Shown here: in pieces, positions 43,865 to 51,738 of the stretch
How the letters are laid out: each line of letters opens with the position of its first letter
Position numbering within the stretch: position 1 is the first letter of the stretch
Source: an uncultured Clostridia bacterium
GTDB taxonomy: Bacteria > Bacillota > Clostridia > Christensenellales > CAG-917
Length of the DNA: 64,000 nt
Assembly: GCA_947581925.1 (NCBI GenBank)
Contig: CANPWB010000001.1
Location: 62,001-126,000 of the forward strand
Direction: 5' to 3'
Notes under the pieces: generated by a model
Database searches by the model: none
What the model saw: only the letters and a program-made list of their open reading frames with translations
Told to the model about the DNA's origin: nothing
Position numbers and translations under genes: made by a program

Positions 43865-44347
43865 ATGAAGAACGCGGCTTTTGAAAAGCTGTTCAAGACA
43901 TATTATAACGAAGCGTTGCTTTATGTGTGCTCTCTGACTCACAACCGCGCGCTCGCGGAGGACATCGTGCAGGAGGCGTTTTCAAAGGCGCTCACCTCCA
44001 TAGACGACGAGAGGGACACCTTCAAGTATTGGCTGTTCAAGGTGAGCAGAAATTGCTACTTCGACTACCTGCGCAAGACGAAACGCCTTACGCCCATAGA
44101 CGACAAGCAGCGCAGCGAGGAGAGAGAACTCGTACAGGGTCTCATAGAAAAAGAAGAGTATGTGGCGCTGTACAAGGCGATATCCGACCTCAAAGAGAAC
44201 TACCGAGAAGTCGTGTTGCTTTACTACTTCGACGGGTTGAGCGTGAGTGAGATAGCGAACATTACGGGGCAGTCAACGGACAATGTAAAGGTGTTGTTGT
44301 TCAGAGCCCGTGCAAAATTGAAACAATTGTTGGAGGCGAAATTATGA
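43865..44347 (+). CDS. ECF-type RNA polymerase sigma factor
   Basis: The 160-aa product is a compact sigma-70. Region 2: 'FEKLFKTYYNEALLYVCSLTHNRALAEDIVQEAFSKAL' and 'FKYWLFKVSRNCYFDYLRKTKR'. Region 4 HTH: 'LKENYREVVLLYYFDGLSVSEIANITGQSTDNVKVLLFRARAKLKQLL'. It is cytosolic and directs RNA polymerase to stress or envelope genes. Its stop overlaps the start of an anti-sigma-like membrane protein by 4 bp, the usual layout. Confidence 0.95.
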   Translation: MKNAAFEKLFKTYYNEALLYVCSLTHNRALAEDIVQEAFSKALTSIDDERDTFKYWLFKVSRNCYFDYLRKTKRLTPIDDKQRSEERELVQGLIEKEEYVALYKAISDLKENYREVVLLYYFDGLSVSEIANITGQSTDNVKVLLFRARAKLKQLLEAKL

Positions 44348-45294
44348 ATTTCGAAGAGGTATTGCAAAAGGTCAAAGCGGGCACCGCGACCGACGAGGAA
44401 CGCGCCTTTTTCGAGAAGAGACTGGAAGAGGCTCGCTCCGCGCTGTCGGGCAAGAGACCGCTCGACTTTGACGAGGCTCTCTCCCACGTGCAGGACGGCA
44501 CCGCTACGGAGGAAGAGCGAGAGTATGTGACGAGCAGGCTTGCGGACGCTACGGCGTTTTTGGGTAGCTCGGCGGCGGAGGAGACCCCCGAGGAAGAGGT
44601 TTTAGACGAAGAGAACGCCGCAGAAGAGGATATCTCGGATGTTAGCGCCGAAAAAAAGAACGCTCCCGAAAACGAGGAAAATTCGGCGTTGGAGTTTGAG
44701 GAGGCGCTCGATCATGTGCAGCAAGGCACCGCTACGGAGAGGGAAAAGCTGTATGTAAAGTCGCAGATGGCGGCGGCGAACGCATTCTTCTCAAACGATT
44801 TCAGAAGGAGCGGTGCGCCCGTCAGAGAGGCGAGCGGCGCGGAAGTCAAGAAGGCTAAAAAATCCTTCAAGATGCGCTATATCGTCATCCCCATATGCGT
44901 TGTGATGGTCGTTATCTTGGCGGTGGGCGCGATACTCGGCGGCGTGTTCGGGTTTGCGGCAAGCAGCGCTCATAAAAACATGACGATAAGCCGCGACGAG
45001 TGCAAACAGCTTGCAAAACAGTATGTTCTTGACAGGCAAAGACAAATCTTTGTGGAGCTCGAACAGACTACATTCAATGCGGATCAGCTTTATATAGAGG
45101 ATGACGAGAGACACTTCAACTATAACGAGCATGACTTGAGCGCAAGCTATTATTCATACGAGATAGAAGTCAAGGGGCGCCTCTTTGTCGAGGGCGGCGT
45201 GCGCAAGCCTGTCGTCGAGATAGAGGTGAAAGTTGAGGTCAACTCTAAGACGGGGAATATATATGTCCTTGAAAGGGATATAGATTGGGATTGA
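44344..45294 (+). CDS. Anti-sigma-like membrane protein with three N-terminal modules
   Basis: The 316-aa product has a ~32-residue module 'FEEVLQKVKAGTATDEERAFFEKRLE' at the N-terminus, a second from ~residue 40 ('FDEALSHVQDGTATEEEREYV') and a third from ~residue 118. One membrane helix follows near 178-206 ('IVIPICVVMVVILAVGAILGGVFG'), then an extracytoplasmic PepSY-like part ending 'VNSKTGNIYVLERDIDW'. Translational coupling to the ECF sigma gene indicates a membrane-bound anti-sigma factor. Three copies of the putative sigma-binding module are unusual. Confidence 0.8.
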   Translation: MNFEEVLQKVKAGTATDEERAFFEKRLEEARSALSGKRPLDFDEALSHVQDGTATEEEREYVTSRLADATAFLGSSAAEETPEEEVLDEENAAEEDISDVSAEKKNAPENEENSALEFEEALDHVQQGTATEREKLYVKSQMAAANAFFSNDFRRSGAPVREASGAEVKKAKKSFKMRYIVIPICVVMVVILAVGAILGGVFGFAASSAHKNMTISRDECKQLAKQYVLDRQRQIFVELEQTTFNADQLYIEDDERHFNYNEHDLSASYYSYEIEVKGRLFVEGGVRKPVVEIEVKVEVNSKTGNIYVLERDIDWD

Positions 45295-45304
45295 GAGGTG
45301 AAAT

Positions 45305-45847
45305 ATGAACTTTGACGAGGCGTTGAGACATATGCAGGAAGGCACTGCCACCGACGAGGAAAAGGCGTATGTGGAGGAGAAACTTAAGAGCGCGAACAAT
45401 AGCGTAAAAAGCGATTCTCCCCGCATTATCGAAAAGCCGAAACCAGCGAAGATAAAGGGACAAAAGAGAGAACGCAGCAAGTTTTTCACACTTATTGCCG
45501 TTATCATCGCGATATTTCTCGTGCTCGGCGTGATATTCGCGGGAGTTTTCGGCTCCGCGGCGGCGAATGCGAAGAAGGCGGAAGTCATAAGCAAAGCGGA
45601 AGCTCAAGAAATGGGGCAGATGTATGTTTACAGACTTGCACAAGACGGCGCTATGGCTCTTCCGCTTGTGACGTCTATTGACGATGTGAAACTTTACGAT
45701 ATTGACCACGACTTGGCCTATGATCCCGCAAAGCCCGCGAACAGCTATTATGTGTATGAGATAATTTACAATGTGATGGGCTCCCGTATCGAGGTCGAAG
45801 TTGACACGAGAAACGGCAATTGCGCGACCACAGACGTGGACAATTGA
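45305..45847 (+). CDS. Paralogous anti-sigma-like membrane protein with one module
   Basis: The 180-aa product has one copy of the same module ('FDEALRHMQEGTATDEEKAYVEEKLK'). A membrane helix near residues 59-85 ('FFTLIAVIIAIFLVLGVIFAGVFG') and a PepSY-like outer domain ('VISKAEAQEMGQMYVYRLAQ' ... 'IEVEVDTRNGNC') follow. It is 10 bp after its larger paralog, with its own SD (GAGGTG). Probably a second regulator of the same sigma factor arising by duplication. Confidence 0.78.
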   Translation: MNFDEALRHMQEGTATDEEKAYVEEKLKSANNSVKSDSPRIIEKPKPAKIKGQKRERSKFFTLIAVIIAIFLVLGVIFAGVFGSAAANAKKAEVISKAEAQEMGQMYVYRLAQDGAMALPLVTSIDDVKLYDIDHDLAYDPAKPANSYYVYEIIYNVMGSRIEVEVDTRNGNCATTDVDN

Positions 45848-45887
45848 CGCCCATATAAACCTGCGGCATTTCAAGCCGTATATCACG

Positions 45888-45937
45888 ACACACAAAAATT
45901 GCTCCCGATGTTTAGGGGAGCAATTTTTTGTGTGTTT
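45888..45937. terminator. Bidirectional terminator between sigma operon and metQ
   Basis: CACACAAAAATTGCTCCC...GGGGAGCAATTTTTTGTGTG, a long stem with A and T tracts. Confidence 0.85.
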
Positions 45938-46020
45938 ATTGCGATTTTGTCCAAACGTCATGAGTTTTAACAACTTTTCAACCGACGTGAGTTTTTCAGT
46001 ATGTTTAAACGTTTTGAGCC

Positions 46021-46878
46021 TTACAGCGTGAAGGTTGGGACGACCGCGCCGCCGTAAGTCTTGTTGATGAAGTCAATGACCTCTTGAGATTTGAGCGCGT
46101 CTACGAGCGCCTTGATCTTTGCGTCGTTCTCGTGTCCCTTTTTGACGGCAATGACGTTTGCATAAAGCTGCGCCGCGTCGCCTTGCGCGTTCTCAATGCC
46201 GAGTGCGTCCTCTTTGGCGTTGAGTCCCGCTTGTAGCGCGTAGTTGCCGTTGATGACCGCGAGCGCGCCGTCATTTTGTTGATCGAGCTGAGCGGCGAGC
46301 GACTCTGCTAATACCGGGTTGATTTTGTTGCCGTTGTCGTTTGCGATGTCCTCAACGGTGAGATTTTCGTTGGGATCCGCATCGTTCTTAAGGGTGATGA
46401 ATCCCTCGTCTTGCAATACGTACAGTGCACGGGTGCGGTTGGAACCGTCGTTGGGGATGAGTATGGTGCGCCCGGTCTTTTGCGAAGCATAGTCCGTAGC
46501 GGTTACGTTCTTGCCATATACGCCAAACGGCTCATAGTGTATCTTTGCAACTGCGACGAGGTCTGTTTTGTAGTCATTGTTGAAGGTGTTGAGATAGGGC
46601 GTGTGCTGGAAATAGTTCGCGTTGAGCGAGCCTTCGTCAAGCGCGGTATTGGGCGTGGTGTAGTCGTCAAATACCTTTACGACAAGGTTGTAGCCCTGTT
46701 CTTTGAGCTTGCCTTTGATCGCATTCAGTATCTCGGCATGAGGGGACGCGCTGGCGCCGACGACGATGGTTTTAGGGTCGTTGGGATCGACTTTGTTGCA
46801 AGCGGTGAGCGCGAGTGAGAGCGTGAGCGCGACAAGCGCTACGCAGATGATGACAGCAATGAGTTTGTTCTTTTTCAT
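46021..46878 (-). CDS. metQ: MetQ/NlpA methionine-binding lipoprotein
   Basis: The 285-aa product has a signal peptide with lipobox LTAC. The NlpA/MetQ domain shows 'IVVGASASPHAEILNAI', 'DYTTPNTALDEGSLNANYFQHTPYLN' and 'HYEPFGVYGKN', the methionine-site region. It binds D/L-methionine outside the membrane for MetNI. Last gene of metN-metI-metQ, all leftward, under the Met-rich leader peptide at 48870-48947. Confidence 0.95.
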   Translation of the reverse strand: MKKNKLIAVIICVALVALTLSLALTACNKVDPNDPKTIVVGASASPHAEILNAIKGKLKEQGYNLVVKVFDDYTTPNTALDEGSLNANYFQHTPYLNTFNNDYKTDLVAVAKIHYEPFGVYGKNVTATDYASQKTGRTILIPNDGSNRTRALYVLQDEGFITLKNDADPNENLTVEDIANDNGNKINPVLAESLAAQLDQQNDGALAVINGNYALQAGLNAKEDALGIENAQGDAAQLYANVIAVKKGHENDAKIKALVDALKSQEVIDFINKTYGGAVVPTFTL

Positions 46879-46933
46879 AAAAATTCTCCTGAATTTGATT
46901 TTTATTTTTTTACGCCGGGGGCGGTGTTTTTGT

Positions 46934-47719
46934 TTATAAATTTTGATCGTCTTGCCCGACTATCTCGTCATTTTTTGTGGATATGGGGGCGGGAAGTTCC
47001 TCTACGGGCGGTTGAGCGGATACAACCGCGGCCTTTTTCACTTTTCCGAAATATACTCGCCTGTCAAGGCGTTTTGCCAGTAACATGCCAAGCTCCTGAA
47101 TGATCTGCACTATGACAATGGTGAGCACTACGCACAACCATATGACATCCTGCGCGTTTGACGGACGAGCTTGCGTTACAGCAAGCGAGCCGAGACCGCC
47201 GCCGCTTATCGTGCCCGCCATTGCGGAGTAGCCGATTATCGTGACCGTGGATATGACTGCGCCTACTATGAGGGAGGGCTTTGCCTCGGGCAGGTATACC
47301 TTCCAGATTATCTGCCACGTGTTTGCGCCCATGGATCGCGCCGCCTCGATGACGCCCTTGTCCACCTCTTTGACGGAGGACTCCACCATGCGCGCTATGT
47401 AGGGGGCGGCGGCTACGACAAGCATGAATATCATCGCCTCGTTGCCTATGCTCGTGCCTATTATCGCGCGGGACACGGGGATGAGCGCGACCATAAGTAT
47501 GATGAAGGGTATGGAGCGCAGAATGTTGACGATGACGCCCACTATCTTGTTCAGCCACGGAATGGGTTTTATGCCGTTCTTGTCCGTCGCGCAAAGCAAT
47601 ATGCCAAGCGGGAGACCTATGAGATAGGCGACGGCGGTGGAGATGAGCGTCATATATATTGTTTCAAATGCGGCGAGGGCGAACCCTTCAAAGCCGAGTT
47701 GTCCGAATAGCCTGCTCAT
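46934..47719 (-). CDS. metI: MetI methionine ABC transporter permease
   Basis: The 261-aa product has five membrane helices, the permease EAA loop 'EAARSMGANTWQIIWKVYLPEA' and the MetI-type N-terminus 'FETIYMTLISTAVAYLIGLPLGILL'. The ~40-residue hydrophilic C-terminal tail is longer than usual. It overlaps the metN stop by 4 bp. Confidence 0.95.
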   Translation of the reverse strand: MSRLFGQLGFEGFALAAFETIYMTLISTAVAYLIGLPLGILLCATDKNGIKPIPWLNKIVGVIVNILRSIPFIILMVALIPVSRAIIGTSIGNEAMIFMLVVAAAPYIARMVESSVKEVDKGVIEAARSMGANTWQIIWKVYLPEAKPSLIVGAVISTVTIIGYSAMAGTISGGGLGSLAVTQARPSNAQDVIWLCVVLTIVIVQIIQELGMLLAKRLDRRVYFGKVKKAAVVSAQPPVEELPAPISTKNDEIVGQDDQNL

Positions 47720-48750
47720 AATTCCTCCTCAAATCGCACGTTGTGCCTCAAAAGATAGGATTTTGCCGCTTCGAGTTGTCCGTCCTCTTCGCTTACGGCG
47801 ATGACCATGTGCCCAAAGGACTTGCCGTCTATGTTTTTCGTGTCCGCATAAAGTATATTCGCCTTTACGCCGCACTCGAGCGCAAGCCCCGATATTACGG
47901 GCGTATCCGCCTCGTCGCCCGCAAATATGAGCCTCAGTTTTTTGCCGCCTTCGCTCTCTATAGCGCGGATAAGGTCGGGGATTATAAGCTCCTTTGCGAT
48001 GTCCGACTGCGGGGTGGAGAATACGTCCGTAACTTTGCCCGTCTCGGCGATCTTGCTGTTTGAAATGACAGCGACGTCCGTACATATGCTCTCGACGACC
48101 TTCATCTCGTGCGTGATGACTATGACCGTCACGCCCAGCTTTTCGTTGATGTCTTTGAGCAGAGCGAGTATGGATTTCGTAGTAGTGGGATCGAGCGCGC
48201 TCGTCGCCTCGTCGCACAGCAGATATTTTGGTCTCAGCGCAAGCGCACGCGCTATGGCGACGCGCTGTTTTTGCCCGCCGCTCAGTTGCGAAGGATAGGA
48301 GTTTGCCTTGTCGGATAGTTCCACAAGCTCCAAAAGCTCCTTCACGCGCTCATCTCGCCTTGCCTTTTCCACTCTGAACGGGACGGGGGAGTCTTTGGGA
48401 CTGCGCTTGCTCTGTCTTGGGGCGATGTCCAGCGGAAAACGCACGTTCTGCGCCACGGTGCGCTGTTCGAGCAAGTTGAAGTTTTGAAATATCATGCCGA
48501 TGTTTTTTCTGAGCAGGTTGAGGCGCTTTTGCTTTACGCGGGTGATATCCTCGCCGTCTATGATAACGCTGCCCTCGGTGGGCTTTTCAAGCATGTTTAT
48601 GCACCTGACCAGCGTACTCTTGCCCGCGCCCGAAAGTCCTATTACGCCAAAAATCGCGCCGTCCGGTATGGTGAGGTCGATGTCGTTCAGGGCAACGGTG
48701 TCGCCGCTCTTTGACGGATAGATCTTGGTGAGATGTTTGATTTCTATCAT
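47716..48750 (-). CDS. metN: MetN methionine ABC transporter ATPase
   Basis: 344 aa from the ATG at 48750 (AAGGACAGT upstream); the 433-aa ORF-track version reads through the leader region. Walker A 'GLSGAGKST', signature 'LSGGQKQR', Walker B 'YLLCDEATSALD'. The C-terminal NIL domain (~270-344, 'DTPVISGLALECGVKANILYAD') binds methionine and gives trans-inhibition. A short charged insertion ('KRSPKDSPVPFRVEKARRDE') lies between the Q-loop region and the signature. Expression is probably attenuated by the upstream leader. Confidence 0.95.
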   Translation of the reverse strand: MIEIKHLTKIYPSKSGDTVALNDIDLTIPDGAIFGVIGLSGAGKSTLVRCINMLEKPTEGSVIIDGEDITRVKQKRLNLLRKNIGMIFQNFNLLEQRTVAQNVRFPLDIAPRQSKRSPKDSPVPFRVEKARRDERVKELLELVELSDKANSYPSQLSGGQKQRVAIARALALRPKYLLCDEATSALDPTTTKSILALLKDINEKLGVTVIVITHEMKVVESICTDVAVISNSKIAETGKVTDVFSTPQSDIAKELIIPDLIRAIESEGGKKLRLIFAGDEADTPVISGLALECGVKANILYADTKNIDGKSFGHMVIAVSEEDGQLEAAKSYLLRHNVRFEEEL

Positions 48751-48825
48751 ACTGTCCTTATGCTCGCAGCGCGAGCGATGTTTTGTTTTGAAAATACGAT
48801 TTTTATTTTTATGTTGAAAATAAAA

Positions 48826-48848
48826 TCGCTCGGGAGCTTTCCCGAGCG
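48826..48848 (-). terminator. Attenuator terminator of the met leader
   Basis: On the minus strand CGCTCGGGA-AAGC-TCCCGAGCG followed by ATTTTATTTT. Perfect 9-bp stem, 22 nt after the leader-peptide stop and 76 nt before metN. Confidence 0.8.
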
Positions 48849-48869
48849 AGCATTGCTTTGACTTCAGCC

Positions 48870-48947
48870 TCAGAGGACGGCGAAAAGTCCCGACAATACT
48901 GCTCGGGATCTGCGCATGCCCATCATCATGTTGCTGATACGGAACAT
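48870..48947 (-). CDS. Met-rich leader peptide upstream of metNIQ (25 aa)
   Basis: A perfect SD (AAGGAGGCGGATT) precedes ATG at 48947. The product 'MFRISNMMMGMRRSRAVL...' contains three consecutive Met codons and a fourth two codons later, then ends at TGA. Region 1 (TCCCGAGC, 48908-48901) overlaps codons just after the Met run. It can pair with TCGGGA (48893-48888) or, over 8 bp, with GCTCGGGA (48847-48840), which is the 5' arm of the terminator. So stalling at Met codons leaves region 1 free to break the terminator. This is ribosome-mediated attenuation by sequence logic. It is too short for the ORF track. Confidence 0.75.
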   Translation of the reverse strand: MFRISNMMMGMRRSRAVLSGLFAVL

Positions 48948-48975
48948 AATCCGCCTCCTTGCTTTGGATAGATGA

Positions 48976-49005
48976 AGTGTAGCAAACATTTATGCCTCGT
49001 GTCAA
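48976..49005 (-). promoter_or_regulatory. Promoter of the met leader and metNIQ
   Basis: Minus strand TTGACA (49005-49000), 18 bp, TACACT (48981-48976), about 30 nt before the leader ATG. No SAM riboswitch (S-box) or T-box core is visible in the leader. Confidence 0.7.
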
Positions 49006-49092
49006 GCGAATTTTCAAAATTTTTCAATTGAGCGTATATTCGGCGCAAGTATTTTTGCGGGGAGACTGCATACAATATTGACGAGGTGATTC

Positions 49093-49803
49093 ATGTGGTC
49101 AAACGTAATAAGCATCGACAAGCGATATGAGAGGGAGATCTCATATATACTCGACAGCGTTGAAAGCACAAAGGATATGTCATACGCGACGGAAGAATCC
49201 TCTCAAAGGATATACGTGTACGTCGCGAGCGCGTGCGAGGCTCGGGACGAGGCGGAAGAGAGAGTGCTCCGCATTGCCGAGACCGTAATACTCGATTTTT
49301 TCAAACAGCGTTTTTTTTGCGAGAAGTTGGGGCTTGAAAGACCCGACCTTGCCCAGTGCGCGCTGATAAGCTCCATAGTGCACTTCGACAGGGAGTTCGA
49401 GAGCGCGGTTTGCGCAAAGGCGTTTTCCACGCTGCTCGACTATAACATAGACGGCGCGTATCATTTCAGACTTTCCGCTTTGACCGATAGCTGGGAGGAG
49501 CTTGCGGGCGTGGCGTCCCGTCTGCTCGACGGCATAAGCGGCGAGGGAGAGCTGTACGACATAGCGGCGTTCATCACGGGGAGCGACGGCGGCAAGAACC
49601 AATTGCTTGTCGAGAGAGGACGGCTTAAAAACTTGACGTGCAGAAAGAATGTGGAAGTCGTGAACTTGTATGACAGACAGGAGCTCAATCTTTTGAGCGC
49701 CATACTTGGCGAACGCCCGCTCGAGATACACATCAGTAAAGGGGAGCTCAGCGGACAATTGTGTTCGTCGCTTAAACATATAGCAAGAGTGATCGAGCGC
49801 TGA
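49093..49803 (+). CDS. Possible YtxC-like sporulation protein
   Basis: The 236-aa product starts at an ATG with GAGGTG upstream. The mid-protein segment 'FRLSALTDSWEELAGVASRLLDGI' followed by 'YDIAAFITGSDGGKNQLLVERGRLKN' resembles the pattern of YtxC-type proteins, but I see no decisive motif. It is soluble, acidic and helix-rich. Spore genes in this window (spoIVA) make a sporulation role plausible. A terminator follows (49835-49866). Confidence 0.45.
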   Translation: MWSNVISIDKRYEREISYILDSVESTKDMSYATEESSQRIYVYVASACEARDEAEERVLRIAETVILDFFKQRFFCEKLGLERPDLAQCALISSIVHFDREFESAVCAKAFSTLLDYNIDGAYHFRLSALTDSWEELAGVASRLLDGISGEGELYDIAAFITGSDGGKNQLLVERGRLKNLTCRKNVEVVNLYDRQELNLLSAILGERPLEIHISKGELSGQLCSSLKHIARVIER

Positions 49804-49834
49804 TAATATACGTATCGTGTTTTAAAATTTTGAC

Positions 49835-49866
49835 ATATCGCCTAAAACGGGCGATATTTTGTCTTT
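49835..49866 (+). terminator. Terminator after the YtxC-like gene
   Basis: ATATCGCC-TAAAAC-GGGCGATAT followed by TTTGTCTTTT. Confidence 0.75.
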
Positions 49867-49999
49867 TAGATATAATATAAGAACCTATTAAAAACACGTA
49901 TTATGTATTAAATAAAAAATTTAAAACACGTTTAGTGTACCTTATATTTTGCGTTTTTGAGTTTTTGCAAACAAATTTTATCCCATGCGTCCATTGCGC

Positions 50000-50028
50000 T
50001 TGATTGTTTTGAAAAAATTGTGTATTAT
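50000..50028 (+). promoter_or_regulatory. Promoter of the RNase J operon
   Basis: TTGATT (50000-50005), 17 bp, TATTAT (50023-50028). Upstream (49885-49935) AAAACACGT occurs twice, without an obvious role. Confidence 0.6.
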
Positions 50029-50093
50029 AAACTGTAAATGTTTTTATAATTGATATAGTAGCGACGCGCGTGGAGCGCGCATACGGAGAATAA

Positions 50094-51737
50094 ATGGCAA
50101 AGAAAGCAAACAATGTGAAAGTGACCTTCCTCGGCGGAGTCGGCGAGATAGGCAAAAATATGACTGTGATAGAGTGCGGCGAGGATATGATCGTCGTGGA
50201 TATGGGCGTTGCGTTTCCAAAAGAGGACAGCCCGGGCATGGACGCCATCATCCCCGACATCACCTATCTCAAGCAGAATATAAAGCGGCTCAGAGGCGTA
50301 GTGCTCACCCACGGGCACGAGGACCACATCGGCGCGATACCTTATTATGCGGACGTCCTCAAAAAAACGCCGATATACGGCACCGCGCTCACTATAGGGC
50401 TGCTCAGGCGCAAGCTTGAAAAGGATGCAAAAAAGTGCGAGCTCAAGGTCGTCGCGGAGGGAGATACGATAGCTCTCGGCAGCATAAAGGTTGAGTTTAT
50501 CAAAGTGTGCCACTCCATGGCGGGGGCGTGTGCGCTTGCGATATACACGGCGGGCGGCACGGTGTTCATGACGGGGGATTTCAAGATCGATAACACCCCC
50601 ATAGACGGCAAAAAGACGGACATAGGCAGGATAGCGGAGATAGGCGCTAAGGGCGTTACGCTAATGCTCGGCGAATCCACGAATGTGGAGCGCAGGGGCA
50701 GCTCCACCTCGGAAAAGGTCGTAGGGCAAAACCTCGAGGCGATATTTGCCGCCAACAGGCGCAAGAGGCTTGTCGTTGCTTGTTTCGCGTCCTCCAATTA
50801 CCGCGTGCAGCAGGTGCTCGAGCTCGCGCACAAGTACGGGCGCAAAGTGGTGCTTGCGGGAAAGAGCATGAAAGGAATGGTGGAAGTCGCCTCCGCCTGC
50901 GGGGAGCTCAAGGTGCCCAAGGGCATCATAGTAGAAGGCATAGGCAAACTGAAACCGAGCGAGACTCTCATTCTCGCGACGGGTTCGCAGGGGGAGCCTC
51001 TCTCCGCGCTGAACAAGCTGAGCAAGGGCGAATTCAACAAGATAAACGTGGGCGCGGACGACGTCATAGTGCTGTCCTCCTCTCCCATACCCGGCAACGA
51101 GAAGGCGGTCTACGACGTAATAAACGCACTGTTCAGAAAGGGCGCGGAGGTCATCTACGACGCGATGAACGACATACACGTGTCGGGACACGCCTACGAA
51201 GAGGAGCTGAAACTCATGCTCACCCTCGTGCGCCCCGAATATTTCATGCCCGTGCATGGCGAGTTCAGGCATCAGCATAAGCACGCTATGATCGCAAGAG
51301 CACTGGGCATACCCGCCAAAAACATTGTAATACCCAATATTGGGGAGAGTTACAGCGTTACCGCGAAGGGATTTCGCAAACACTCCAACGTGCCCGCGGG
51401 CAACACGTATGTGGACGGAGTCGTGCTCGAGGACGGGGACGCCGTATTGAACGATCGTCGCTCGCTCGCGGAATACGGTATGCTACTCGTGCTTGCGGCG
51501 GTGGACCTCGAAAGAGGGACGCTCGAGGGCGAGCCCGACGTCGTGGCGCGCGGATTCAGCCTTACGGACGAGACTCAGAGGAGCATAAAAAATGCCGTAG
51601 CCGAGGCGATACACACCGCGGATTTCGACAAGACCGACATAGACGAATACGCAAAATGCGCTAAAAGAGCGGTGAGAAAACTGTTCTTGCGGGACAGGCA
51701 ATTTCCAATCATTATCCCCGTTATAGTGGAGGCGTGA
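50094..51737 (+). CDS. rnj: Ribonuclease J
   Basis: The 547-aa product has typical RNase J length and order. N-terminal 'FLGGVGEIGKNMTVIECGEDMIVVDMGVAFP', MBL motif 'LTHGHEDHIGA' (residues 71-81), 'CHSMAGACALAIYTAGGTVFMTGDFK', then beta-CASP 'GSQGEPLSALNKLS', 'DIHVSGHAYEEELKLML' and 'YFMPVHGEFRH'. The C-terminal domain follows. It is an endo- and 5'-3' exoribonuclease in mRNA decay and rRNA maturation. One base separates its stop from the next ATG. Confidence 0.96.
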   Translation: MAKKANNVKVTFLGGVGEIGKNMTVIECGEDMIVVDMGVAFPKEDSPGMDAIIPDITYLKQNIKRLRGVVLTHGHEDHIGAIPYYADVLKKTPIYGTALTIGLLRRKLEKDAKKCELKVVAEGDTIALGSIKVEFIKVCHSMAGACALAIYTAGGTVFMTGDFKIDNTPIDGKKTDIGRIAEIGAKGVTLMLGESTNVERRGSSTSEKVVGQNLEAIFAANRRKRLVVACFASSNYRVQQVLELAHKYGRKVVLAGKSMKGMVEVASACGELKVPKGIIVEGIGKLKPSETLILATGSQGEPLSALNKLSKGEFNKINVGADDVIVLSSSPIPGNEKAVYDVINALFRKGAEVIYDAMNDIHVSGHAYEEELKLMLTLVRPEYFMPVHGEFRHQHKHAMIARALGIPAKNIVIPNIGESYSVTAKGFRKHSNVPAGNTYVDGVVLEDGDAVLNDRRSLAEYGMLLVLAAVDLERGTLEGEPDVVARGFSLTDETQRSIKNAVAEAIHTADFDKTDIDEYAKCAKRAVRKLFLRDRQFPIIIPVIVEA

Positions 51738-51738
51738 T

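Noticed and set aside
48751-49005. SAM riboswitch or T-box upstream of metN
   Set aside because: No S-box junction sequence and no AGGGTGG-type T-box core could be found; the leader peptide explains the terminator.
48751-49017. 89-residue N-terminal extension of MetN
   Set aside because: It reads through the leader/attenuator in a different frame from the 25-aa peptide; MetN motifs start at 48750.
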